Origin: an uncultured Opitutia bacterium
GTDB lineage: Bacteria > Verrucomicrobiota > Verrucomicrobiia > Opitutales > Opitutaceae
NCBI GenBank assembly: GCA_903881475.1
Contig: CAIRTK010000066.1
Coordinates: forward strand, 1 to 64,000
DNA length: 64,000 nucleotides
Reading direction: 5' to 3'
Made by a program: the position numbers and the translations under genes. Shown piece by piece: positions 54,261-61,791 of this stretch. Every line of letters starts with the position of its first letter. The first letter of the stretch is position 1. The notes under the pieces are model-generated. The model was given only the letters and a program-made list of their open reading frames with translations, had not been told where the DNA came from and did not search any database.

Positions 54261-54332
54261 GGGCGGGTTATCCTTAACCCGCCGCGTTGGACTCAGTCTG
54301 ATCCGGGGCGGCGCGTTAAGGATAACCCGCCC
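54261..54332. repeat. Inverted repeat between convergent genes
   Basis: An 18-base arm (54261-54278, GGGCGGGTTATCCTTAAC) is perfectly complementary to 54315-54332, with a 36-base centre. It lies between the two-helix protein gene and the protease-like gene, which converge here, so it could act as a bidirectional terminator or be a dispersed palindrome. Confidence 0.75.
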
Positions 54333-54338
54333 CAAGGC

Positions 54339-55610
54339 TCACGGGCCCAGGATTTCCTCGAGCACGACCGGCAGGACCAGGGTCTGATTTCCCCGCTGCA
54401 CGGTGAGCACCAGACGCGTGCCGGCCGGGCGCGTCCAGAAGCGGGCGAGGGGCAGGATGCCCGGCCGGGTTCGCCAGGCGGTGACATCGAGCGAGTCGAT
54501 CTTCAGCAGGACGTCCCCGTTCTGCACGCCGGCGCGTTCGGCCGGGCTGCGCGCGGCGACGACCGCGATCAGGTCGGGACCCGCGACGTCCCGGGGCACG
54601 AACACCGCGCCCATCCGGTTCTGATCGTATCGGGCGGTGGAGGTCTGGCTGGGGCGGAGGTACGCCACGAGGTTGGGACCGTCGACCACGAGGTCGAGCC
54701 GGCGCAACGCCGCCATGCCGAGCACCGCGACCAGATCATGCGACCGTCCCTCGAAATCGCTGTCCGTGGCCTCGAGCACGGGGACTTCGCGCAACGGCAG
54801 CAGGCCGAGGCTGAGCTGTTCCGCCCAGATTTCCTGGCGCACGATCAATCCGTACGCGGGTTCCCAGAATGCCTCCAGCGTCGACTTGCTATCCGGATTC
54901 CGCGCCCGCCATGCATGAAACTCCTCGGACTGGAGCGTGACGCCGTCGGATGTGCCGCTGTCGATGTTAACCCGAAGAGGCGGGCCGTCGGCCGCCGGGA
55001 TCGCGAGCTTGAGGATTTGGCCGGGAATGACGCGCACCTTCAGCCAGCCATCGAGATCGGCGGGGAGCACGGGTTCGAGGGTCACCTGCTCCTGCTGGCC
55101 GACGGCCCGGAAGCGAATGATCTCCTGGCTCACCAACGGCCAGCCCACCAATCCGGCCTTATCCGGGATGATGTCGGCCGGCGTTTCCAGGATGCCAAAC
55201 GGGCTGCTGCCCGTGCGGCCCAGCAGCGTTACGGTGCAGGGCTCGGTCTGGCCCAGGAGCACCTTGCCGGGCCGCGGCTGGATGTCGGCGGAGGGGGAGG
55301 CAATCTGGAGCCCGAGTTTCTCGGCGGTGGAGCGGTACATGACGAGGGCGCGGCCGCACCCCGTGTCGAAGACAAACGTCCGGGGCTGCCCGTTGATCAC
55401 GACCGGGAGCAGGATCCGGTCGTCGGCGCGGGACCAGCCGGAGCCGGCCCAAAGCAACAGCCCGGCGAGGCCCGCCCGCCGCGCGAAACGGATCACGGCG
55501 GGGAACCCCACTCCCCAGACCGGATTGAAGCGCCGCATCGCGCTCAGGGGAGGAAGCGAGCCGGGGGTCCCGTGCGAGAGGGCGGACGGGATCATTTGAT
55601 CCCGGCTCAT
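54339..55610 (-). CDS. Exported aspartic-protease-like protein with a C-terminal PDZ domain
   Basis: A 423-residue protein. A hydrophobic signal ([20 protein letters not shown]) is followed by a retropepsin-like module with [13 protein letters not shown] (Asp-Thr-Gly), and a second module with [14 protein letters not shown] (Asp-Ser-Gly) and [19 protein letters not shown]. The last ~90 residues form a PDZ domain ([20 protein letters not shown]). Two Asp motifs in one chain could make a pepsin-like monomer. ATG 55610 overlaps the aldo/keto reductase stop (ATGA); the signal peptide could also start at ATG 55538. Substrate unknown. Confidence 0.78.
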   Translation of the reverse strand: MSRDQMIPSALSHGTPGSLPPLSAMRRFNPVWGVGFPAVIRFARRAGLAGLLLWAGSGWSRADDRILLPVVINGQPRTFVFDTGCGRALVMYRSTAEKLGLQIASPSADIQPRPGKVLLGQTEPCTVTLLGRTGSSPFGILETPADIIPDKAGLVGWPLVSQEIIRFRAVGQQEQVTLEPVLPADLDGWLKVRVIPGQILKLAIPAADGPPLRVNIDSGTSDGVTLQSEEFHAWRARNPDSKSTLEAFWEPAYGLIVRQEIWAEQLSLGLLPLREVPVLEATDSDFEGRSHDLVAVLGMAALRRLDLVVDGPNLVAYLRPSQTSTARYDQNRMGAVFVPRDVAGPDLIAVVAARSPAERAGVQNGDVLLKIDSLDVTAWRTRPGILPLARFWTRPAGTRLVLTVQRGNQTLVLPVVLEEILGP

Positions 55611-56503
55611 GCCCCCGGACGCGCCGCGGAGAGGGCCGCGACCTCGCTCCACTCGGCCTCGCTGAGCTGCAGCGCGGCGGCGCCGAGATTTTCCTCCAGG
55701 TGGGCGACGCTGGACGTGCCGGGAATGGGGAGCATGACCGGCGACTGGTGCAGCAGCCAGGCGAGGGCGAGTTGGGAGACCGTGGCCTGGTGACGCCGGG
55801 CGATCTGCTCCAATGCCCCGCCCGGCTGGACCATCTTGCCGGCGGCGAGCGGAAACCACGGGATGAACCCGAGCCCGTGCCGGGTGCAGTATTCGAGGAC
55901 CGCTGCGCTCTGACGGTTGCCAAGGTTGTAGAGGTTCTGCACGCTCACGATCGTGACCGTCTTTTTTGCCTCCTCGATCTGTTCGACGGTCACCTCGGAC
56001 AAGCCGATATGGCGGATCTTGCCCGCCTGCTGGAAAGCCTTGAGCGCACCGAGCGACTCGGCAACGGGCACCTTGGGATCGATGCGGTGGAGCTGATAAA
56101 GGTCGATGCAGTCGACCTTCAGCCGCCGCAGGCTCAGCTCAACGCATTGTTGGAGATATTCCGGCCGGCCGACCGGTGCCCATTGGTTCGGTCCGGAGCG
56201 GGTCAGTCCGCCCTTGGTGGCGATGACCAAGCCTGCGGGGTAAGGGTGCAGGGCCTCGGCGATCAGCCGCTCGCTGACTTCCGGGCCGTAGGAGTCGGCG
56301 GTGTCGATCAGGTTGACGCCGAGTGCCACGGCGGTTTGCAGGACCCGGCGCGCCTCGGCGGGATCCTTGGGTTCGCCCCAGACCCCCGGCCCCGTGAGGC
56401 GCATGGCGCCGAAGCCGAGCCGGTGCACAGGCAGGTCACCGCCGATCTTGAAGACGCCGCTGGCAGCGGCCACCGGGTTGCCGGGCGAGGGGTTGGTTTT
56501 CAT
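55607..56503 (-). CDS. Aldo/keto reductase
   Basis: A 298-residue NADPH-dependent oxidoreductase with a TIM barrel. The catalytic tetrad is visible: Asp and Tyr in [15 protein letters not shown], Lys in IATKGGL, and His in [11 protein letters not shown]. The start [20 protein letters not shown] and the cofactor loop in [15 protein letters not shown] are typical of the YdbC/AKR subgroup. It overlaps the protease-like gene by four bases, but a functional link is not obvious. Physiological substrate unknown. Confidence 0.93.
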   Translation of the reverse strand: MKTNPSPGNPVAAASGVFKIGGDLPVHRLGFGAMRLTGPGVWGEPKDPAEARRVLQTAVALGVNLIDTADSYGPEVSERLIAEALHPYPAGLVIATKGGLTRSGPNQWAPVGRPEYLQQCVELSLRRLKVDCIDLYQLHRIDPKVPVAESLGALKAFQQAGKIRHIGLSEVTVEQIEEAKKTVTIVSVQNLYNLGNRQSAAVLEYCTRHGLGFIPWFPLAAGKMVQPGGALEQIARRHQATVSQLALAWLLHQSPVMLPIPGTSSVAHLEENLGAAALQLSEAEWSEVAALSAARPGA

Positions 56504-56598
56504 GCAGCCGCCATCCTAGGACCGGAGCGGAGTCGAGGCAAGTGGCGGTGGCGCATTTTGCGGCCTACGTTTGGCCGCAGCGTTGGAGTCTGGTGTGC

Positions 56599-56646
56599 GC
56601 GGGGTGCCCTCACCCCGCTGGAGCCAAGGCGGGTGGGGCACCCGCC
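56599..56646. repeat. Two tandem GC-rich hairpins after lepB
   Basis: GCGGGGTG/CACCCCGC (56599-56606 and 56611-56618) and GGCGGGTG/CACCCGCC (56628-56635 and 56639-56646) are perfect 8-bp stems with loops of four and three bases. They begin seven bases after the lepB stop on the minus strand, so they may also end its transcript. Confidence 0.6.
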
Positions 56647-56652
56647 CCACAT

Positions 56653-57369
56653 TCAATTCCCTGACGTCGCCGCCTCAGGGCTCGGGAGCTTCAGGGAATG
56701 AGCCCAACGCGTCACGCGGGGCAGCAGGTAGCGCGAGGTATCGAACGAGGCCAGGACCGCGCCGGCCCGGCCGACGATTTGGTCGCGCGGGACCATGCCA
56801 AAATAGCGCGAATCGGCGCTGTTGTCGCGCGAGTCGCCCATCATGAAGTAATGCCCGGCTGGAACAAGGTCCGGCCCGAAGCTGCGCATCGCGAGGCGGC
56901 CCGGCAGCGCCATGACGTAATGATCGCACGTGCCCAGGTGTTCCACCGCCACGATGGGATGCCGGTCCTCGAAGACATCGCGCAGGAAGGGCTGGGAATC
57001 CCTGAGGGAGTAGCGCTGCGGCAGGCCGTTCACATAGAGGACCTCGTCGCGCAGCTGGATCGTGTCGCCCGGCAGGCCGATCACGCGCTTTACGAGCCGG
57101 GTGCCACCTTGGGGCGAGTAGAACACCGCGATATCGCCCCGGGCCGGATCGGCCCACCTGGCCAGGTGCAGCGTGGTGAACGGCACCTTGAGGTCATAGG
57201 CGAGCTTGTTCACGAGGACCAGATCGCCCTCAAGGATGGTCGGCTTCATCGAACCGCTGGGGACCCAGTTCCAGTCCACCACGGCGGAGCGCAGGGGAGT
57301 CATGACGAGCAGGAACAAGGCGAGCGGCTTCAGCCACTCGCGCCACACTTCACGGAGGAGTTTTTTCAT
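56653..57369 (-). CDS. lepB: Signal peptidase I
   Basis: A 238-residue membrane serine protease that removes signal peptides. One N-terminal helix (about residues 14-30) precedes the catalytic Ser in VPSGSMKPTI (S40) and the Lys base in GGTRLVKRVIGLPGD (K94). The C-terminal boxes GHYFMMGDSRDNSADSRYFG and IVGRA are canonical. A single transmembrane segment and this length fit the Gram-negative short form. ATG 57369 is followed by a basic start (MKKLLREVWREW). Confidence 0.95.
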   Translation of the reverse strand: MKKLLREVWREWLKPLALFLLVMTPLRSAVVDWNWVPSGSMKPTILEGDLVLVNKLAYDLKVPFTTLHLARWADPARGDIAVFYSPQGGTRLVKRVIGLPGDTIQLRDEVLYVNGLPQRYSLRDSQPFLRDVFEDRHPIVAVEHLGTCDHYVMALPGRLAMRSFGPDLVPAGHYFMMGDSRDNSADSRYFGMVPRDQIVGRAGAVLASFDTSRYLLPRVTRWAHSLKLPSPEAATSGN

Positions 57370-57405
57370 GGGAGTTCTGGCTAGGGAGTGTCTTCAAACC
57401 CGAGT

Positions 57406-57500
57406 CTGTCATTCTGAGCGCCGCGAAGAATCCAGTGGGATAGAATCGAAGCTGGTTGCTAAATCGTACTGGATTCTTCGCGGCGCTCAGAATGACAAGG
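57406..57500. repeat. Long palindromic repeat of the TGTCATTCTGAGCG type, copy 2
   Basis: Arms at 57406-57436 and 57468-57498 are about 30 bases each and inverted, starting CTGTCATTCTGAGCGCCGCG. Same family as the repeat at 45661-45753, with about four changes per arm, matched on both arms (compensatory), so the hairpin is conserved. It lies between the small membrane protein gene and lepB. Confidence 0.88.
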
Positions 57501-57586
57501 GGCCGAGTGATGGGATGGCTTTGGAGACAGGCCTTGGGGCCCAAGGTGGCTGACGATTTTCCAACCTTGGCCCCGGCAGACATTCC

Positions 57587-57895
57587 TTACTCTACCTCCA
57601 CCTCGATCCCGCCCACCCATTGGGCGACGAAGTTGTAGATCCACGCGCCCACGGCCCCGAAGACAAAGCCCATGGCGGCGTAAATCAGCGGGACGAACAC
57701 GGCGAAGCCCGCACCCAGGGCCATGAAGCCGACCCGCTGTGCGGCCGGCAGCTGCGAGGCAAAGGCCGACATCATGAGGAAGACAGGAATGAAGATCAGG
57801 CCCATGATGCCATAGAGGATCGCCAGCATCTTGCCGAGTTGCAGCGGTCCGATCCGCCGGATGCGCCGTTTGGTAGTGAGCAGGGGTGGTTTCAT
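57587..57895 (-). CDS. Small membrane protein, DUF3566-like
   Basis: A 102-residue protein with a basic N-terminus (KPPLLTTKRRIRRIGPLQLG) and two or three hydrophobic helices (KMLAILYGIMGLIFIPVFLM, then VFVPLIYAAMGFVFGAVGAW), ending in the short acidic tail GGIEVEVE. The R-x-I-x-P-x-x-x-x-K-M-x-A-I-L-Y start recalls DUF3566-type proteins. ATG 57895 is chosen over a longer version from 57988. Function unknown. Confidence 0.7.
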   Translation of the reverse strand: MKPPLLTTKRRIRRIGPLQLGKMLAILYGIMGLIFIPVFLMMSAFASQLPAAQRVGFMALGAGFAVFVPLIYAAMGFVFGAVGAWIYNFVAQWVGGIEVEVE

Positions 57896-58215
57896 AGCGG
57901 GTGAGGTGAGTCGTGATGGAGTGGAGTTCTGGACAGGAGAATCGATAGTCCAGGTTGATGCCGCCGTCACGCTTAGTTCGCTCTTCAAATTGCGCAGGCC
58001 TGGCTTGGCGGCCGCTTAGCCAAAGCCAGACAGTTGGAGGTGGAACGTATTGTCCCTAATACGTTGGCTTGTCCGCCATAGGCTCTGCGAAGGCGGGTTG
58101 GCTGCGTCCATGACTAAACGCGGGCGGCGACGTTCAGCGCGTTGAGGACAACACGCTCTACCTTTCAATCCATCGAACTCAGCTGCTGACTTCGAGTACA
58201 TGTGCATGACCCCGA
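57896..58215. other. Gap with R2 repeats between the small membrane protein and DJ-1 genes
   Basis: 320 bases without a credible gene. Most is taken by the inverted R2 pair at 58036-58166. Confidence 0.5.
58036..58166. repeat. Dispersed palindromic repeat R2, copy c (inverted pair)
   Basis: The arm 58036-58071 (GGAGGTGGAACGTATTGTCC and following TAATACGTTGGC) and the inverted arm 58135-58166 (GCGTTGAGGACAACACGCTC) match the R2 arms at 48909-49011 and 50486-50522. Copies a and c share the same arrangement of two opposed arms. Confidence 0.7.
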
Positions 58216-58848
58216 TCAACCCTTCGCCGCTGGCGGAGGCGTTGCGAACGGATCCACCGTCTTGTCCTCGTGCCACGTGTACTCGGCCCAGCGGGCGATC
58301 TGGAGACTGGTTTCACGGCCGAAGATGACTTGGATCAGGCCGAGCGTCATATCCATGCCGGCGGAAACACCGGACGACGTGAAGCATTTCCCGTCCTCGA
58401 CCCAGCGGGCTTGCCTGACCCACGTGACGCCCGGCCCCTGGGTCGTCACCCAGTCGAAGGCCAGCGTGTTGGAGGTCGCCCGCTTGCCGTCGAGGATGCC
58501 GGCTTTCGCGAGCAAAGCGCTGCCGGTGCAGATGCTGCCGACGTAACGCGCTTCATCCGCCAGCCTCCGCAACTCGGCCAGAAACGGCGCGTCCTGGACG
58601 CCAGCCCGCGTGCCCCAGCCGCCCGGAACGAGCACGATGTCAAACCCCGACGCGTCGGCCAGGGCCACGTCGGCCACGCCCTTGGGTCCCTGGTTGCTCC
58701 GGATCTCGCCAGGTTTTTCGGCCAGCATCGTGATTGAAACGCGGTCGCGGAGCAGGCCCAGCAGCTCGAGCGGACCGTAGATGTCGAGCAGTTCGAAATC
58801 CTGAAACAGCATGGCACCGACTTTGAGGGGAGGGGTGGGGGTTGCCAT
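58216..58848 (-). CDS. DJ-1/PfpI-family protein (isonitrile-hydratase/ThiJ-like)
   Basis: A 210-residue protein with a class-I glutamine-amidotransferase-like fold. The nucleophilic Cys is C107 in GSICTGSALLAKAG, with the early Glu region in LFQDFELLDIYGPLELL. GVADVALADA, VLVPGGWGTR and SSGVSAGMDMTLGLI are typical of the subgroup with InhA-type isonitrile hydratases and regulators lacking the HTH. ATG 58848 is chosen over an in-frame start 43 codons upstream. Substrate unknown. Confidence 0.87.
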   Translation of the reverse strand: MATPTPPLKVGAMLFQDFELLDIYGPLELLGLLRDRVSITMLAEKPGEIRSNQGPKGVADVALADASGFDIVLVPGGWGTRAGVQDAPFLAELRRLADEARYVGSICTGSALLAKAGILDGKRATSNTLAFDWVTTQGPGVTWVRQARWVEDGKCFTSSGVSAGMDMTLGLIQVIFGRETSLQIARWAEYTWHEDKTVDPFATPPPAAKG

Positions 58849-59034
58849 AAATGGGCGGCGAGTGGTGGACCGCGGGACAACCATGACGGCCGGCGAGAAC
58901 TGTGGAAATCTTTCTTTTGAACACGGAGGGCGCAGAGGGCGCGGAGGAATCCGTTCCTGATTTCCTGAGTTCCACATTACCCCAATTCCGCCTTCGGGCT
59001 TGGCGTCGGTCCCGGGCGCTGAAACAACCTAGCC
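58849..59034. repeat. Gap with a dispersed repeat between divergent genes
   Basis: Contains ACACGGAGGGCGCAGAGGGC (58921-58940) and following GCGGAG, a short tandem-like G/A-rich element frequent in PVC-group intergenic DNA. The region must also hold the divergent promoters of the DJ-1 and symporter genes. Confidence 0.45.
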
Positions 59035-60354
59035 ATGGCCAGTTCCCCTCCTGCCTCCGCCGCCCCGGCCCAACCCTGGTACCGGTTCACGCTCACGCAG
59101 CAGATCATGCTCGGCCTCGTCGCCGGCTGTTTCGTTGGCTGGTGGATGACCCGGCTGCCCGCGCCGACCAAGGCCGCCTGGGACGACTGGCTGACGCTCG
59201 CGCGTGACATCTTCCTCCATCTGATCAAGGCGATGATCGCGCCGCTGGTCTTCGCCAGCATCGTCCAGGGCATCGCCGGCACCGGTGACATCAAGAAGGT
59301 CGGCCGCATCGGCGTGAAGGCACTGCTCTATTTCGAAATCGTCACCACGGCCGCGCTCGTCGTCGGCCTGACCGTGGTGAATGTCATCGGCCCGGGCGTG
59401 GGCGTGAAGCTGGCCGGCAACGCCGCTGCCCTCGGCGCGGCGGTGCAGACCAAGCCGCTGACGCTGACTGAGACGGTCCTGCACATTTTCCCCACGAGCC
59501 TGCTCGATGCGATGGCGCGCAACGATGTGCTGCAGATCGTGGCCTTCTCCGTGATCTTCGCCGTGGCCGTCAGCGCGGCGGGCGAGGCCGGCAAGCCGGT
59601 GCTCGGCTTTTGCGCGAGCCTGACCCAGGTGATGTTCAAGTTCGCCGGCCTCATCATGAAGTTCGCGCCGGTCGGCGTGGGCGCGGCCATCGCGGTGACG
59701 GTCGGGCACCAGGGCCTCGGGGTGCTGCTCAGCCTCGGCAAGCTCGTGCTCACACTCTACCTCGCGCTGGCGGTATTCATCGTGGTCGTGTTCGGCACGG
59801 TCATCTGGATCGCGAAGGTCCCGCTCAAGGCGTTCATCCGCGCGGTGCGCGAGCCGTTCACGCTCGCCTTCGCCACGGCCAACAGCGAGGCCGCGCTGCC
59901 GGATGCGTTTGCCCGCATGGAGCGGCTGGGGGTGCCGCGCGGCATCGTGGGGTTCGTGCTGCCCGCCGGGTACGCCTTCAACCTCGATGGCTCGACGCTG
60001 AACCTTGCGGTGGCCTCGGCCTTCGTGGCGCAGGCGGCGGAGGCCACGACCGGCATTCACTTCGGGCTCGGCCAGCAAATCACGATGATGCTCACGCTGA
60101 TGCTGACGTCGAAGGGCGTGGCCGCGGTGCCGCGCGCGTCGCTGGTGGTGCTGATCGCGGCGCTGCAGTCCTTCAATCTTCCGCTCGAGGGCGCGGCGAT
60201 GATCCTCGGCGTGGATGCGCTGCTCGACATGGCCCGTACCTCGGTGAACGTCCTGGGCAACTGCCTCGCGAGCGTGGTGGTCGCACGGTGGGAAGGGGAG
60301 TTCGACGACGAGAAGGCCGAGGCCAACTTTGGCGACGCCGCGGTCAAATCCTAA
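59035..60354 (+). CDS. Dicarboxylate/amino-acid:cation symporter (DAACS family)
   Basis: A 439-residue inner-membrane carrier of the GltP/DctA type. It has eight helices with two re-entrant hairpins; the first Ser-rich-hairpin region is ATANSEAALPDAFARMERLG, the unwound TM7 motif is NLDGSTLNLAVAS (N-x-D-G-T-x like) and the second hairpin is MLTSKGVAAVPRASLVVL, followed by DALLDMARTSVNVLGNCLAS with the substrate-binding Asp and Asn. It should import C4-dicarboxylates, glutamate or aspartate with protons or sodium. The mobA-like gene starts two bases after its stop. Confidence 0.93.
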   Translation: MASSPPASAAPAQPWYRFTLTQQIMLGLVAGCFVGWWMTRLPAPTKAAWDDWLTLARDIFLHLIKAMIAPLVFASIVQGIAGTGDIKKVGRIGVKALLYFEIVTTAALVVGLTVVNVIGPGVGVKLAGNAAALGAAVQTKPLTLTETVLHIFPTSLLDAMARNDVLQIVAFSVIFAVAVSAAGEAGKPVLGFCASLTQVMFKFAGLIMKFAPVGVGAAIAVTVGHQGLGVLLSLGKLVLTLYLALAVFIVVVFGTVIWIAKVPLKAFIRAVREPFTLAFATANSEAALPDAFARMERLGVPRGIVGFVLPAGYAFNLDGSTLNLAVASAFVAQAAEATTGIHFGLGQQITMMLTLMLTSKGVAAVPRASLVVLIAALQSFNLPLEGAAMILGVDALLDMARTSVNVLGNCLASVVVARWEGEFDDEKAEANFGDAAVKS

Positions 60355-60355
60355 C

Positions 60356-60940
60356 GTGGCGACACCCGGCCTGACCTTGGACGCCGTCCTGCTCGCTGCG
60401 GGCCACTCGATCCGCATGCGACGGGACAAGGCGCTGCTTCCGCACGAGGGCGGGCTGCTCTGGCAGCGTCAGCTCGACGTGCTCGATCGCGCGGGGGCGA
60501 GGCAGGTTTTTCTCTCGGCGCGCGAGGACCAGGCGTGGGCCCGGGATGCGCGGGGATTTGCGAGCGTGGTGCGTGACGCGAGCCCGGACAGCGGGCCGCT
60601 CGGCGGGATCGTGGCGGGGCTGGAGCAAAGCGGACAGGATTTGCTCGCGGTGTTGGCGGTGGATTTGCCCCAGATGACGACGGAGTGGTTCACCGCGCTA
60701 TTGACGGACTGTGCGCCGGGCTGCGGGGCGGTGGGCCGGAACGGTAAATGGTTTGAGCCGCTGGCGGCGATTTATCCGCGGGGGCTTTTGCCGCTCGCCC
60801 GGGCGGCGTTGGAGCGGCGCGAGTTATCGCTGCAGAAGCTGCTCGCCGCCGGGGTGGCGCAGGGCCTGTTGCGCGTGCGCGAGATTTCGGCGGACGAAGC
60901 GCCGCTCTTTGCCAACTGGAACGAGCCGGGCGCAATCTGA
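60356..60940 (+). CDS. mobA: MobA-like nucleotidyltransferase (molybdenum cofactor guanylyltransferase)
   Basis: A 194-residue protein starting with GTG 60356. The nucleotide loop LDAVLLAAGHSIRMRRDKAL corresponds to L-A-G-G-x-S-x-R-M-G-x-D-K, with Arg in place of the usual second Gly. DSGPLGGIVAGLEQ and LAVLAVDLPQMTTEW (metal-binding Asp) follow. It would join GMP to molybdopterin; other MobA-like NTP transferases cannot be excluded. Coupling to the symporter gene (one-base gap) seems fortuitous. Confidence 0.8.
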   Translation: MATPGLTLDAVLLAAGHSIRMRRDKALLPHEGGLLWQRQLDVLDRAGARQVFLSAREDQAWARDARGFASVVRDASPDSGPLGGIVAGLEQSGQDLLAVLAVDLPQMTTEWFTALLTDCAPGCGAVGRNGKWFEPLAAIYPRGLLPLARAALERRELSLQKLLAAGVAQGLLRVREISADEAPLFANWNEPGAI

Positions 60941-60947
60941 TTTTTAC

Positions 60948-61141
60948 CGCAAAGACGCGAAGGCGCTACGGTCGAACCGAAGAAAGGCGGTCCGGAATTT
61001 TGACCACGGATTACACGAATATCACGGATGGATCTCCGATCCTAAGTCCCTTCCCTGGTCTTTATCCGGATTGAATCCGTGCAACCCGTGGTCAAATAAG
61101 AGTCTCTTCGCGACCGACCTTTGCCGCTTCGCGTCTTTGCG
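60948..61141. repeat. Nested inverted repeat, ~195 bp
   Basis: Outer arms CGCAAAGACGCGAAGGCG (60948-60964 region) and its inverted partner at 61125-61141 enclose inner inverted arms GACCACGGATTACACG (from 61002) and CGTGCAACCCGTGGTC (to 61093). No coding frame is seen. It lies between the convergent mobA-like gene and the hypothetical membrane protein gene. Confidence 0.75.
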
Positions 61142-61142
61142 C

Positions 61143-61661
61143 TTATTCTGACTCCGGCGCATCCGTCAGCGCAGCGGTCACCGCCGCGCGGCGGCGCTGA
61201 TAGTAGAGCGCCATGCCGCCGGGGTAGAGCAAAGCGACGAGGGCGAGGATGCCATAGCTGAGCCGGTAGGTGAGCAGCAGGAATTCATCCTCGGTCAGGC
61301 CGGTTTGCTTGAAGGAACCCCGCATGTCGTCCGTGACCGCCGCGTGCAGCGGGGCGAGATCGACGTGGGTCAGCTGCCAGGCGCAGAGCGAGAGAATGAA
61401 GCCCACGCAGAAAAGCTGGCCGCCCACCAGCCAGCCGGTGCCCCGGGGCTCGCCTTGCTGCAGGAGGGAAGCCCCATGCAGGGCCATGGCCCCGGTGCCT
61501 GCGACGAGCAGCCACACCAGGACGCCGACCAGTTCCCCGCCGGTCGCCCCGATGAGGGCGAAGGTGCCGCCCATGGCCAGCACCCAGGTGCCGTTCAGGC
61601 GCGCGTGCCGCTGCACGCGCTCGAGGGCTTCGGCGGGGAGGAGGGGAGGGGATTTGGTCAT
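61143..61661 (-). CDS. Hypothetical membrane protein
   Basis: A 172-residue protein with four hydrophobic segments: about 26-44 (VLAMGGTFALIGATGGELVG), 47-66, 78-98 (GWLVGGQLFCVGFILSLCAW) and 135-155 (LSYGILALVALLYPGGMALY), with a basic C-terminus (YYQRRRAAV). No family was recognised. ATG 61661 is preferred; the frame opens 19 codons earlier with a basic, non-conserved stretch. Its 3' end touches the nested palindrome. Confidence 0.6.
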   Translation of the reverse strand: MTKSPPLLPAEALERVQRHARLNGTWVLAMGGTFALIGATGGELVGVLVWLLVAGTGAMALHGASLLQQGEPRGTGWLVGGQLFCVGFILSLCAWQLTHVDLAPLHAAVTDDMRGSFKQTGLTEDEFLLLTYRLSYGILALVALLYPGGMALYYQRRRAAVTAALTDAPESE

Positions 61662-61791
61662 GCGGGAGGGAACGAGGCCTGACTGCCGGGGTGGCCGGCG
61701 GTTCCAGCGGAGTTGCACACGGGCCCCGGCGGGATGTCAATCAGCCCTACGGGCTAGACTTCGCTTCATCCGGGATGACAAACTCAATCCC

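Noticed and set aside
58860-58977. N-terminal extension of the DJ-1 family protein to 58977
   Set aside because: The extra 43 residues are Pro/Arg-rich and unlike the family start, and they run through a dispersed repeat.
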